DNA of 22,976 nt from Oehlia diaphana. Lineage: Eukaryota > Glomeromycota > Glomeromycetes > Glomerales > Glomeraceae. The notes under the pieces are model-generated. The model was given only the letters and a program-made list of their open reading frames with translations, ran no database searches and was not told the DNA's origin. The stretch lies in the NCBI GenBank assembly GCA_003833135.1, contig QZLH01000544.1, positions 1-22,976 on the forward strand, in the 5' to 3' direction. Made by a program: the position numbers and the translations under genes. Positions 10,524 through 21,508 of the stretch are shown in pieces. The first letter of the stretch is position 1, and each line of letters opens with the position of its first letter.

Positions 10524-11388
10524 ATTAATTATATTAGCCCATCGAAAATATTTGCTGGTCAAGTGAGGTATTTTAGAGGTTAATATTTATGATTATGTAA
10601 ACTTCTTATCATAATTAAATATAGATCTCTATGAGGATAAATAAATAAATAAAAAAAAATTAATTATATTATAAATAATAATATATTGTTGTAATTTACT
10701 GCACAATTTTATTATTATCAGTCAGTGGAAATGTCACAAGATTAGCAGGAAGTTTTTTTGTACTATGGTATTACAATATAAATTATTAGTATAGTATAGT
10801 CTTAAAGACTATAGTATATATGTAAAATCAAAGTTGGTCAAAGTTAGTACAAATGGTTAAAATCAGCGATCTTTAAATCATAATTCTGGCCAAATTTTTC
10901 TTAATTCTGGCCAAATTTATAATGTCGACCTAAATTTGGTTAAAATTGAAATTTTCAGGTTATAGGTAACACTGCATTTACACAATGTAACATCATTTTT
11001 AACAATTATGAGCATGTTTGTCTAGTTCTTAAGAACACATTTATAAACTTTAAAAAGTAAAAATTTCGTTTTATTCAGTTAAAAAACTTTTTTAACCTTT
11101 TTTCTTTTGCTTTTTTTTTGAAATATTTCATAAATATCTTTTATTTTAACGTTATTTAGATGTTTATCTACAATATATATATTTGTGATTTAACAACTAA
11201 CACAGCCAACAAGAATTTTTTACAAATATTAAAATCTATAAAAATATTAAATTTCTTTTAATAAATTATAAATATTAGTATAATCACTATAATACCAAAA
11301 TTTAGCATTAAAGTTTAATTTAAATAAATAAATGAACCATTATATCTAACTAAATTTTCAATCAAAAAACAATTTATAACACCAAGAT
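10524..11388. other. AT-rich stretch with minor repeats, no gene seen
   Basis: No coding signal. It contains a perfect 9-bp-arm palindrome TATAGTCTTAAAGACTATA (10795-10813). It also has a tandem pair of TAATTCTGGCCAAATTT (10881-10897 and 10902-10918, period 21), with several TTGGTCAAA/TTGGTTAAA words nearby. These look like remnants of short repeat elements. Confidence 0.4.
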
Positions 11389-11992
11389 AGATCTAATGAT
11401 ATTATTTTAATAAATAAAAAAGGATTTATTAGCATTCTAATTAAAAAATTTTAATCAAATTCATAAATAACAAAAAATCTGGCTTAATAATCACCTTTTT
11501 AAGCTTAATAAAAGTTGTTTATTTCACTAAATTATATCTAAGAATAGAATATTCACTAGTTAAAAAAAGGTTTCATTAGAAGTTTTATAGGAATAAAAAA
11601 TATTTTTTTTACTATAAAAGTGGGTTTTTGCATTTTACGCAAAAACTATCTAATTAACTGCCTTTTTAAACTCAAAAAACTTCTTTCTCTCATAAAATTA
11701 CATATATTTTTGCTATTTAAATTGTATTTTATACCTACTTTTAAGTTCAATCAGAAGGAAAACTGTGGTTTTGAGAAGAACTTTTTTGTATATGCAAAAG
11801 AAAAAAAAAATATTACTAAAGTGGAAATGATAATGAAAATTCAAATACATATGACAAACTATCAATTTACTTAATTTGTATAAGCATTGTATTAGAAATT
11901 TCTTATTTTAGCTATGGATAAAATATTTGATAATAGTTACACAAAATTATTTTAATTAATGATCATTAACTCATATGACATTTCCGATATCT
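11389..11992. repeat. repeat copy 1 of a 0.6-kb AT-rich segment
   Basis: This segment recurs at 12956-13415 with a few per cent difference. It is the longer copy: about 143 bp (roughly 11565-11707) are missing from copy 2. The 84-codon open frame inside (11620-11874) has low-complexity K/F/I/L composition and is not conserved in copy 2, so I do not call a gene. Confidence 0.75.
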
Positions 11993-12954
11993 GTTATTTA
12001 AAGTATTTCAAATTTTCATATTAAAATTTTATATTAAAAAAAGTATTGCATATAATTATATAGTTAACTAATAATCAATATATAAATTTGTAATAATAAA
12101 CTTGATAAACTACTGTAGATTTGAAAATGATTTGCATATATAAATCTATAATTTTACAAATAAAATTTATAAAATGTAAAATTATAAATAACTTCTGATC
12201 TAATAATTAAATTCTAATAAATTTATATTATTAAAGAATAATTTTAATGTTAATCAATAGTAAAATTTATCATATTAGTAAATTTACCATATTTTTTTTA
12301 ATTTATCTGAAGCGTAGTTAAGAATATTTTCAATTAGACATATTGTAATATAAAATATATTTATCTGCATATTATAACTATAAATATTAGAATAATCATG
12401 TAATTAAAAGAATAATTAAAAAATAAATAATATATTAAATGGAATATGAATAAATAATTAATTGAAGAATAAATAATTAAGAGGGTAAAATAATTAATAT
12501 AATATAATGTTTATTATCTAATAGTTATTTATAGTTATATTTATAATCATTTATATTTAGATTAGTTATATTTATAATTTAGTTTAACTAGTAATAGTTC
12601 ATCATTGTAGCAATAAATTAATTATGTTAATGAATAATTATTATTATATAAATAAAAATAGCTGTTACTTAAAGATGCCAAAAGATAAGTCATAATTAGT
12701 TATAGAAATAAAAATAATAGAAAAAAAGAAAGAAAAAAGAAAGATAAAAAAGAATATTTTACATAAATTGTTATAAATAGAAGTGGAACTTTACTAAAAA
12801 TAGCCAATTTTTTGAAATATTTTTATAGACCTAAATACAGTGGCTTTCAAAATAATTGTGCAATTATTTTGTAAAATTTTTAAAATATATCAATATATTT
12901 TTGAGGTATTTTTGAGATTAACATATTAAAATAAGGATTAATTTTACATTCACC
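11993..12954. other. AT-rich stretch, no gene seen
   Basis: Extremely AT-rich with simple A/T runs. No open frame of protein-like composition, RNA gene or clear inverted repeat was recognised. Confidence 0.4.
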
Positions 12955-12955
12955 N
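12955..12955. other. ambiguous base N at a second repeat junction
   Basis: A single N separates unique AT-rich DNA from the abrupt start of repeat copy 2. Like the N at 9326, it marks a place where sequence already seen upstream begins again. Confidence 0.7.
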
Positions 12956-13415
12956 AGATCTAATGATATTATTTTAATAAATAAAAAAGGATTTATTAGC
13001 ATTCTAATTAAAAAATTTTAATCAAATTCATAAATAACAAAAAATCTGGCTTAATAATCACCTTTTTAAGCTTAATGAAAGTTATTTATTTCGCTAAATT
13101 ATATTTAAGAATAGAATATTCACTAGTATTTTTGCTGTTTAAATTGTATTTTATACCTACTTTTAAGTTCAATTAGAAGGAAAACTGTATTTTTGAGACA
13201 AACTTTCTTGTATATGCAAAAGAAAAAAAAAATATTACTAAAATGGAAATGATGATAGAAATTCAAAATACATATGACGAACTATCAATTTACTTAATTT
13301 GTGTAAGCATTGTATTAGAAATTTTTTTTTTAGCTATGGGGTAAAATATTTGATAATAGGTATACAAAATTATTTTAATTAATGATTGTTAACTTATATG
13401 ACATTTTCAATGTCT
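12956..13415. repeat. repeat copy 2 of a 0.6-kb AT-rich segment
   Basis: It matches 11389-11992 from the first base after the N, with an internal deletion of about 143 bp (joined at CACTAGT|ATTTTTGCTG) and scattered substitutions and small indels. Similarity fades near the ATATGACATTT motif at about 13400. Confidence 0.75.
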
Positions 13416-14910
13416 CATATCGGTAAGTTTGGTTCATCACAATTATAGACGATTTTTACTTAATAAAATATTTTTCATGTAATATCAAATTGATCAATGT
13501 ACATAGGATTTAATATCAGGTGAATTTACAGATAATTAAAATTTTTTTTTTGATTTTATTTCACATTAAAACAAAAAAAACTTAGTATAAAAACCCAGTT
13601 CAACCCATCTAACATAGTTAACAACCCATCTAACTTATAGTAGGTTATTTTTAAATTATATGAATAGTTATGATAAATAGTTTTTTTTATTTTCCAACTA
13701 TTTTTTCTGTTTTTATTTTTTTCTTTTCTGGCATTTTTTTTAATTATTTTAACTTCTTTTTTTTCTTTTGTAGTTTCCTATTTACAAAGATATTTTTAGA
13801 GATATATATTAAAGGAAGCTAAAACTTGCTTCTTCAACACTTTTTATCTTTATTCTGTTATAGTGGAGGATTATTTTGAAAGATTTTTAATTAAGGTGGC
13901 TTAGCAATAACACGTGATACCCATATGTGTTATTATTATATTTATATATGATATTTATATATAATATATAGTATTTTTTATATTATAATTAATTTACATT
14001 TCTATTTCAAAGACCCTGTTTAAATTAAAATTCTATCAGATTGTCTGAAAAACATTAATAAAAACATTTTGCTAAAAGAAGTATTTTCAAAAAAATATTT
14101 TAAATTCTTTTTGTCAAACTTATACATGCCTAAAGATTTGGTCATCTAGAAAAAAAATATAAAAATCAAAATATTAATAAGAATGTTTCGCTAAAAGAAA
14201 TAAATTAAAATTGATATTTTTGATTTCTTCTACCGATATTCTAGAAATAAAGTAAAAATAATAGCTTACCTAAATCTATAGTTTGTAATTATCAAAAAAT
14301 TTATCAAACGTATCGCAGTCATAAGTAACTGACTTCTCATAATTTTTGAAGTTATATAATAGTAAACGACAATATAAATATAATAATTAGAAAATTCATA
14401 TATTATTAAAAGAAGAAAATGAACATTAATAGGATCTAAAAATATATATATAGAAGTCAGATAATGGAAATTTTTTTTTTACTATGAACTGTACGCATTT
14501 TTTCAAGGCTGGAATTATGATAATGTCAAAATTCTGACTGGAATTATATAATTTTTTTAGTTCAAAATATGCAAACTCAAACCTGACCTTTTTATATATA
14601 TTTTTAAGTCCTACGTTAATGACCTTTGTTAAAAGAAACAAATTAAAATGAAAAACTTACAAATTTGCAATTGTGTTTAGGAAGTTTCAAAAAAATTGAC
14701 TAATAAAAGAAGTAATAAATAAAAAGTTAATAAACAAAAAACTTGTCTTAAAAAGAATAAAAAATAAAATTGTTAGTTAACATTTTGTTATAATAAAGAA
14801 ATTTGAAAAATCAAACTTAAATATCATAATTCTACATACTTTAAAAATCCTGAGAAAGAAGCCATTTAAAGAAAAAAAAAAAATAAGAAAGACAATTTAA
14901 ATTATTTTTT
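13416..14910. other. AT-rich stretch with short repeats, no gene seen
   Basis: No coding signal on either strand; the 71-codon minus-strand frame at 14426-14641 is low-complexity. Small structures: CAACCCATCTAAC twice (13601-13613, 13622-13634), and an 8-bp-arm inverted repeat with an E-box (AATAACAC at 13906-13913 against GTGTTATT at 13927-13934). There are also three related GCTAAAAGAA/GTTAAAAGAA segments near 14070, 14190 and 14630. Confidence 0.4.
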
Positions 14911-15363
14911 TAATTAGAATTACAAATATACATAAACCGAAATTGGTTAATTTCTACCTCCAAAATGGTCGAAATGGTCAAAATAATTTTGACTTGGGTC
15001 CCTCCAAAAGTCAAAATGGTCGAAATTGCGTCAAAGTCATGTGATTTTATAGTAAACAATAATATTAAAAATTCAAAGTTAACGAACTTCGCATCCAGTG
15101 ATTTAATTTTTATGATCTTTATACGGTTGGATTCAGCTCATCGAGAGGATTCCAATGATATGTATTTCGTATCTGTAGCATCAATATTGACAGAGTTATT
15201 CACGTTTAAAATTTTATATTAAATTATAATTATAAAAATCATATGACTATGATGTAATTTTGACCATTTTGACTTTAATTTTGACTTTTGACCTTTCCAA
15301 GTCAAAATATTTCTACTTTTGGTCTTTAATTTCGACTTCATGTATAATTACAAATTCTAACTA
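14911..15363. mobile_element. 453-bp MITE-like element, long inverted arms rich in GTCAAAAT
   Basis: The left arm runs from TAATTAGAATTACAAATATA at 14911 to about 15055. The right arm is its imperfect reverse complement from about 15225 to 15363. Matches include ATTTTGACTTGG, AAAAGTCAAAAT and GTCATGTGATTTTATA against GTCATATGATTTTTATA. Both arms are built of GGTCGAAAT/GGTCAAAAT words. The centre (about 15080-15190) is GC-richer and contains ATCGAGAGGATTCCAATGAT. The 85-codon frame at 14965-15222 reads through one arm and the centre and has no family resemblance, so I treat it as chance. No target duplication was identified. Confidence 0.6.
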
Positions 15364-16020
15364 AAGAAAGATAAAATAAAGTAGAACTTAAAATCTTTAA
15401 ATAAATCTTTCAAAAAGAAATAATAGAAAATATTAAAAAAAGTTAATGGATAGAATGTAATAACCAGAAGATTATTGGAGGATGACCAAAAATGATGTTT
15501 TAGAATTTTTGACCTCTCCCCTTCTCATGTCATCATTCATTTTAGGAAATTAAAACTAAAGATTCTGGCTAAAATTATATTAACTATAAGTGTCTAAAAA
15601 TAGAAGATGTGTAATATCATTATGGTCTTAACTCCTTCCTTCCTTAAGAAATGATATCATTTCTAGCAGTTCCCTTACTGTAATATTTCATATAAATTAT
15701 ATTTTTTCTTTAAAATTTAATTTAATTCAAATTCAATTTAAACTTAATTTGATCACCAAAAAATATTATCTTAAGACCTAATGATTCAATTTTAATAATT
15801 TTTTTTTAATTGATAGCACTTATTATCTTGATTAAAATAAAAAAAAAATTATTAAAATTACATTGTTAAATTAAAAATTATTTGCACAATATGTTTTTAT
15901 TCTTCAAGATTATATTATATTATAAATTAATTTATATCAGAATTATGTATTTCAAAAGTATTTTCAAAATTTCTTATCTTACATATCCTATTTTTAAATA
16001 ATTAGATTTTAGCAAATTTA
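15364..16020. other. AT-rich stretch, no gene seen
   Basis: No coding signal. It contains a perfect 18-bp palindrome AGAAATGATATCATTTCT (15647-15664), and a less AT-rich patch at 15470-15560 that I could not assign. Confidence 0.4.
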
Positions 16021-16078
16021 GGTTCATTAGATTCGTCTTAATGAGATGAATCCAATAGTAGTAAAATTATATTTTTAG
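16021..16078. repeat. lone MITE arm related to 21551-21608
   Basis: 58 bp align without gaps to 21551-21608 with about nine mismatches (around 84%). The segment contains a quasi-palindrome, ATTAGATTCGTCTTAATGAG followed by ATGAATCCAAT. I do not see a clear inverted partner in the next 200 bp, so this is probably a truncated or solo arm of the MITE family at 21509-21800. Confidence 0.6.
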
Positions 16079-16271
16079 TATTGATATTAAACAAATTATT
16101 GCTAAAAATACATTTTATTATATATTAAGTTAACTATTATATGACCATATTTCCTAAAACCAAAAAAAAATTAATGTAATTATATGATATAAATAAAAAG
16201 AGGTTTTTAATAAATTTATTAGTAATTAAACTAATGTAAATATACTTATAAAAGAATATTATATTTTTTAA
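16079..16271. other. AT-rich spacer
   Basis: Nothing recognisable between the lone MITE arm and the Cdh1 relic. Confidence 0.3.
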
Positions 16272-16490
16272 GTTTATAATCTTGCATAGCTTAGATATTC
16301 CAATGAACTTATTTCAACTTATGGATATTCTTAGAATCAAGTAATCCTTAGCAATACCTTTTTATAAAACAATTGGCAGTTTTAAGAGGTCATACATATT
16401 ATATCCTGTATCCTTCTGTTTTACCTGATGGGCAAAATATAATTACTAATGCATATTTGGGATGACTATAAAGTTAACTGTTTATGGTAA
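16272..16490 (+). pseudogene. Cdh1/Fizzy-related (APC/C activator) WD40 pseudogene fragment
   Basis: In intact Cdh1/Fizzy-related proteins this part of the WD40 propeller helps recruit degron-bearing substrates to the anaphase-promoting complex. Three adjacent frames together read like its last two blades. From 16272 the frame gives VYNLA-stop-LRYSNELISTYGYS-stop-NQVIL, where Cdh1 has a Trp and a Gln at the two stops (TAG 16287, TAG 16332). After a shift, 16352-16462 reads QYLFIKQLAVLRGHT, then VLPDGQNIITNA, matching the GHT...VLY...SPDGQ.IVT.A strand pattern. A further shift gives DDYKVNCLW, matching the terminal D-E-T-L-R-F-W. STYGYS and NLA favour Cdh1 over Cdc20. About 70 codons remain of a protein usually 400-600 residues long. 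No other exons were found nearby. Confidence 0.8.
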
Positions 16491-16886
16491 ACTAATATAT
16501 AGAAAAAAACTATTATTTAATTTTAAATAATAAAATAAAATTATTTATATTATAATATTTTTGTAATTAATAAATATTTAACTGCATAAAGAAATGCCTA
16601 ATTTTCTTTATTATTGTATAAAAACTCATTAAAACTCATAATAATAATAATAATTTGAATGTTATATTTTAATATAAATAATAATAATAAAAAAAATATT
16701 TAAAACTGAATGTAATTATATTAATATAATTTATCATTAATTTTTATTATTAGTTTTAAATAAGATGATTAATAAAAAAAATAATTACTAAAATAAAACT
16801 AGTAATAATAAAAATAAAAATAGAACCTAAAATTATAAATCCATTAAAATAATTAATTTTTTCTATAATGTTCAAATTTATAATAA

Positions 16887-17003
16887 TCGAATTGGCATAA
16901 TAATATTTCTTTATTGCCAGAATTAACAGAATTAAGAAATTGGGTGATATATTTTCTTGATTTTGTTTTGAAATTGCTAACTCTATTACTACAAGAAAAA
17001 TAG
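16887..17003 (+). pseudogene. short coding-like remnant, unassigned
   Basis: A 38-codon open stretch reads as a leucine-rich helix: SLLPELTELRNWVIYFLDFV, then LKLLTLLLQEK-stop. The amphipathic pattern is more protein-like than its surroundings, but it is bounded by stops and has no matching neighbour. It lies just beyond the 3' end of the eIF4B gene, on the opposite strand. It could be a relic of another host gene or chance; I cannot assign a family. Confidence 0.22.
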
Positions 17004-17152
17004 CTCATATTGTTAAAATGAATTACATAATAAAAAGAAAAAAAAATACAAAATGTATTATATATCAAACTGGGTTAAATATTATATATGTTATATATGG
17101 TTTTTTGGTTAGTCATACCTTGTCTTAAAATTACCTTATTTTAACACATTAT

Positions 17153-18013
17153 CTAAGCATTGCCATTTTCTGTTGTTATAGCTGTATCATTGCCATTCTT
17201 AGTAGTCTTTTCCATTTCTTCTTTTTCTTTCTGTTCTTTTTCTTTTTGCTTTCTTCGCTCTTCTACTCTTCGAAGCGCTTCATCTGTGTCTATTGGTCTG
17301 GCTTCGCCAAATGGATTTGGTTTGGATGATCGCGGTGCAACATTTTCATTTGGGACAGTAGCTGAACTTCGTGGTTTAAGCTCAAGTTTTTTGCGCATTG
17401 GTGGTGATGTATCAGTAGTATCAGTATCAGTTGCTGATGCACGAATATTGTTAGAGTTTTCAGCTTTCGATTCTGGTGATGGACGCATATCATATTTTCG
17501 CACTGAATTGTATCTTTCCTCAGACCTACGCTCACGAAAACTGCTTGATCTACTATTATTAAAACCTCCACCTCTCCACTCTGTATCTCCTTTACGTTCA
17601 ACCTTATCATTTCCTCCACGATCATTTCGTTCAATGCTACGATCCGTTCGATCAAACCTGTCACCACGATCACGTTCACCACGATCGATTCGATCACTTC
17701 GATCACGAAAACTACCACCACGTTCACCCCACTTGTCCTCTCTATGACCAAATTTATCATTGCCACCAAAACGATCACTTCTTGGAGAAGGAACTTGTGT
17801 TTCTCTTGGCACTTTCCGCCGCCATTCGCCAGCGGTACGATCTTCACGCTCACGAGCTATTTATTGAATTAAAGTTTTTATAATGATTATTAAAGAAAAT
17901 CATCCTAAAAAATTATCTCTATAACCTACGTGGATCAGCCACACTAATCTTAACCGGTCTGTTTCCCAAATTCTATTACATAATACCATTAAACAATATA
18001 AAATATATTAGTA

Positions 18014-18050
<37 letters not shown>

Positions 18051-19119
18051 AGAAACTATAGCAAGCGGGTTTATCAATGTAGCAGTAACTCAAAAAAATA
18101 CATCTCATACCTCTCCACTCAGTTGCAGTGCTTTGGTTAATGATTCTAGATCTTCAAATTCGACATACCCAAAACCCTTTGGTTTATTATCATTATCTTT
18201 ATCACGAAGAATTCTAATGTTAAGAATCTAAATTATAAAATTCCAATAAGCTATTTTTGTCTCAATTAATAAAAATTTTACATTAAAATTGGTATTTTAC
18301 CTTCGAATCAGTGAAAAATTTTTTTACTTGTCCTTCAGTTAAGTCATAAGGTAAATTACCAATATGAGCCGTATAAGGTGGTGATGTAGGAAGTTCTTGG
18401 GGAATTCGCTCAGAACGAGATGAAAACCTAGATTCACGTGGTGACTCGCGAGATTCATAGCGTGAATCTACAATTACATTTATATTTTACTTATATATTA
18501 CTATATAACATTCATTATTTATTTGGAAAACAAAAGAAACTACCTCTTGAATAAGTTCTTCTTTCGGGAAATCCTGATCTCCTATCCCCGAAACCACCTT
18601 TTTGACCTTCGTGATTACCGTAATCTATAATATGCCATTTCATTTTTTAAATTTCTAATCCTTTTCATTTTTTTCATATAAAATACCAGAATTTAAATGA
18701 AAATTGATATTGAAAGTAAAGCCAATAAAATTTAGTATTACCTGAGAATGCCGCGGCAGCTAGATAAAGCGAATGCTAACTGTTTAGATGTATGTGAACA
18801 TTGTAAAATACATCAACACGCATTATATGATAAACTCACGCGCAGAGGGTAAATCTTCCATTTCATCAGCCCAAGAACCGGTTGCTATTGTTTTCAAAAA
18901 TATTTTAGAGTTATTATTAACTATAAAAAGGAGGCAACAAAACTTCATATCGTACATACACTGATCTGCCAGAAATTCTGTCAAGGACATTTTAGTGCTT
19001 TTCTTTTTCGAACCTTGAGAACCCCACGTGTGGAAAACACAGATCGTGTTAAAATAAAAAAAAACTTTGAAACGAAAAAACAAATTCTTGAATAAAACAT
19101 AAGTTAGAAACTCACCCAT
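17153..19119 (-). CDS. TIF3: eukaryotic translation initiation factor 4B (eIF4B), 9 coding exons
   Basis: eIF4B binds RNA and stimulates the eIF4A helicase during 40S recruitment to mRNA in the cytoplasm. Exons, 5' to 3' on the minus strand: 19119-19116, 19013-18960, 18884-18840, 18759-18742, 18624-18544, 18467-18301, 18227-18111, 17972-17930 and 17856-17153. They sum to 1,233 nt (410 residues plus TAG), with every intron GT-AG and 73-138 nt long. The N-terminus MGSKKKSTKMSLTEFLADQ followed by SWADE (24-27) is the family signature. The RRM spans about 99-175, with HIGNLP (102-107) and KGFGYVEF (140-147). Residues 201-271 are Arg/Asp/Gly-rich. Then come RKKLELKPRSS (331-341), KPNPFGEARPIDT (355-367) and a K/E-rich helix (368-394), as in fungal and animal eIF4B. 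Length fits yeast Tif3 (436) and fission yeast Sce3 (388). The start chosen needs a 4-nt first coding exon; an ATG at 18990 in exon 2 is the alternative but loses the conserved basic N-terminus. Confidence 0.93.
18014..18049. repeat. T16/A20 homopolymer inverted repeat in intron 7 of eIF4B
   Basis: Sixteen T are followed directly by twenty A inside the 138-nt intron 17973-18110. It can form a long A-T hairpin in DNA or pre-mRNA. Homopolymer lengths in assembled sequence are unreliable, so the exact size is uncertain. Confidence 0.85.
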
Positions 19120-19294
19120 ATTTAATATTACGAAGATGTTAAAATTATAGAATATCGCGCTAATAATAATCAAAAAAAAAAAAGGATGCAGAGAAAGCTT
19201 GCTTTTTTTTTTTTTTGTAAATCCGTTTCAAGTTGCACACCGTTTTGGTGGCTGAGATGAACGCACATTATGTACGAAGGTAATTTACATGATT

Positions 19295-19354
19295 TATCAC
19301 GTGATATTTGTCCTGAAATTATAAATTTAAAATCATTGCATTGTAATCACGTGA
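19295..19354 (-). promoter_or_regulatory. two E-box palindromes upstream of eIF4B
   Basis: TATCACGTGATA (19295-19306) is a perfect 12-bp palindrome. TCACGTGA (19347-19354) follows 40 bp further upstream. They lie 176 and 228 bp 5' of the eIF4B ATG. CACGTG is the binding site of bHLH factors such as Cbf1, so a promoter role is plausible. However, the same octamer also occurs inside repeats in this window (2451-2499, 2753-2760, 2901-2908), so it is not specific to promoters. A T14 run at about 19203-19216 lies nearer the gene. Confidence 0.4.
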
Positions 19355-19359
19355 ATCTG

Positions 19360-21235
19360 ATAATACATTTTAGATATACTTTAAAATTAAATAATAAATT
19401 CTTTATATAAAAATTATTTATTTAATAAAAGAATTATATGAAATAAAATACTTTTTATTTACTCTTATAAGAATCGATATTTAATTATAATAAAAAGAAA
19501 TGAAAAATAAATAAAGTAATATATCAACCAATATATAGATATATATACTGTATTCATATAAAAAAAAACAAAAAAAATTATTACTATTATTACTATAAAT
19601 ATATTTTTACAATTATTTAAAACTAAGGTATTGCTAAATCTTACTAGTAATGATTATTACTATCAGTAATTATTATTATTTAATTTTATCTAAATTATAA
19701 TTTTTAGTTGAGTTAAAAAATACTAATTGCAAAATTTTAATTTAAATACCAATACTGATTTTCTTAATTTCTTTTACCTATATTTTCCTTTTATTTTAAC
19801 TTTTTTTTGCATTTCAGTAAAATTATTACTTAAAAATAAAATTAAAAATCTAACTTTAAGATATTTATATATATGCTAGATTTTGGCTAAATAAAATTTT
19901 TAAATTTTCTATATAATTAAATAGTTTAAAAATTTAGATTACTTATTTTTATTCAAGAATTTACTTTTTTGAATAATTAGTCTAAAACTTATTTTTAGAT
20001 TTAAATTGAATATATAAAGAATTTTAGATATAACTTTAAATTAGTTTTTTATTTAGTTTTTATTTTTTTTTTATTTATTATATTTTTTCTTTATTCCAAT
20101 AAAAAGTATTTATATTTATTTAATATCTATTTAATTTTCTTTGGAATATATTTAATTTTTTTAAACTATTATTAATTTACTTTTTATGTAAAATCATCTA
20201 TTATATGTATAAAAAAAATATAAATATATATATAGTTTTAATTGATTAAAAATTTATTATAATTTAAAATATTTATTAAAATGAAAAAATTTATAATTTT
20301 ATTATATAATATTATAGTTTATATGATTTTTACAGACTTTTGATATTATACTAAAGTCATAAATAATTGAAATTGAAATGAATTAAAGCTTACTTTTAAA
20401 GTTTAAAAAAAGAAAAAATATTGAAATGTTAAAAAATATTAAAAAACATTAAGAATATTAAAATTCAAAAAATTATTCTTTTTTGATAAATAAATCACTT
20501 AAATAATTTTGCAAACAAATTTACTTGCAATTTTTTAAATAAAAAATATATCCAAATTTAAAATTTATTATTGCTACTATATTGATCAGTATTTAATCTA
20601 CATTTTTAGCATTAATTGTATGGTTTGATATGTAAATGATCCTTTAAAATTAACCTTGAAAAAAATATTAGAATTTTTATATAATAAATTAATATTCTTT
20701 GCCATAATATTTACAAAGTATTTTAATATATTTTTTTATTTTTATTATAAAACTTCACATTTTAATGAATATAATAAAGATAATAAAAACTAACTTTATT
20801 TATGTAAAATCAAAATGCTACTTTTAAATATTAAAATGCAATATATAATAATAAAAATTATTTTTCATAGCAAATACTGCATATTCTATTAAGCTTTAAT
20901 ATAGCTACAATCAAATTTTAATGAGATTGTTAAAGTTAAATGTACAATTTTTCAAAATTTTTTATCATTTAAAAAATACAACTTTTGATCGATAATTAAT
21001 CATTAATCTTATAATATATTAATAAATAATAATTATTATTACATAAATTATGATTTAAGCTTTTTACAAAAAAAAATTTTATTGAAATACTTTATTTTTC
21101 ATAAAATTAAATAAGAATTGAATTTTTAGTAAAATTGCAGGTAAATTTACTTGCAATGTTTTACTAATTAAGGGATATTTAAATCATATTTAATTTTTAA
21201 TTTTAATACTAAGGTTGCTTGCCAAAACCTAGGAG
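19360..21235. other. AT-rich stretch, no gene seen
   Basis: Almost pure A/T with simple runs. No open frame of protein-like composition, no RNA gene and no clear inverted repeat was recognised in these 1.9 kb. Confidence 0.4.
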
Positions 21236-21420
21236 TTTAGACAAGATGGCATTTTGCTAAAAAGCGAAATTCTGCCAAAACTATATTAAAGTTATATTAA
21301 AAAACTGGCAAAACTCTGAAGAAAAGTAAAATTGCTGAAACTTATTATAAATGCTAAAACTGCTGAAACTCTGCCAAAATTATAATAAATCTATAGTAAA
21401 ATTTTAGCGAAACTAATCAT
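21236..21420. repeat. degenerate GCCAAAACT/GCTGAAACT repeat cluster
   Basis: About ten imperfect copies of a short unit (TGCCAAAACT, GGCAAAACT, GCTGAAACT, GCTAAAACT) are scattered over 180 bp at irregular spacing. No inverted partner was found nearby. The unit resembles the TGCCAAAACTGATAG part of the 50-bp repeats at 22160-22570, so it may be a relic of the same family. Confidence 0.4.
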
Positions 21421-21508
21421 AAGATTTTGAAGAGGTTTAGGTAAACAATCTTAAAATGTGAAAAATTAGGCATCAATTAATTACTAATTAGTATTTTTGT
21501 CAAATACT

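Noticed and set aside
11620..11874. 84-codon plus-strand open frame
   Set aside because: Low-complexity composition, and disrupted by deletion in the second copy at 12956-13415.
14426..14641. 71-codon minus-strand open frame
   Set aside because: K/I/F/Y-rich composition expected by chance in DNA this AT-rich; no neighbours or splice context.
14965..15222. 85-codon plus-strand open frame
   Set aside because: It reads through a MITE arm and centre; no recognisable domain.
16853..17068. 71-codon minus-strand open frame
   Set aside because: Low-complexity; the plus strand of the same region looks at least as protein-like, and neither is convincing.
17160..17747. 195-codon plus-strand open frame opposite eIF4B
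   Set aside because: It is the antisense of the Arg/Asp/Ser-rich last exon; the minus-strand frame matches a known family exon by exon.
17290..17853. 187-codon minus-strand open frame in another phase
   Set aside because: Alternative frame of the eIF4B last exon, with no family motifs.
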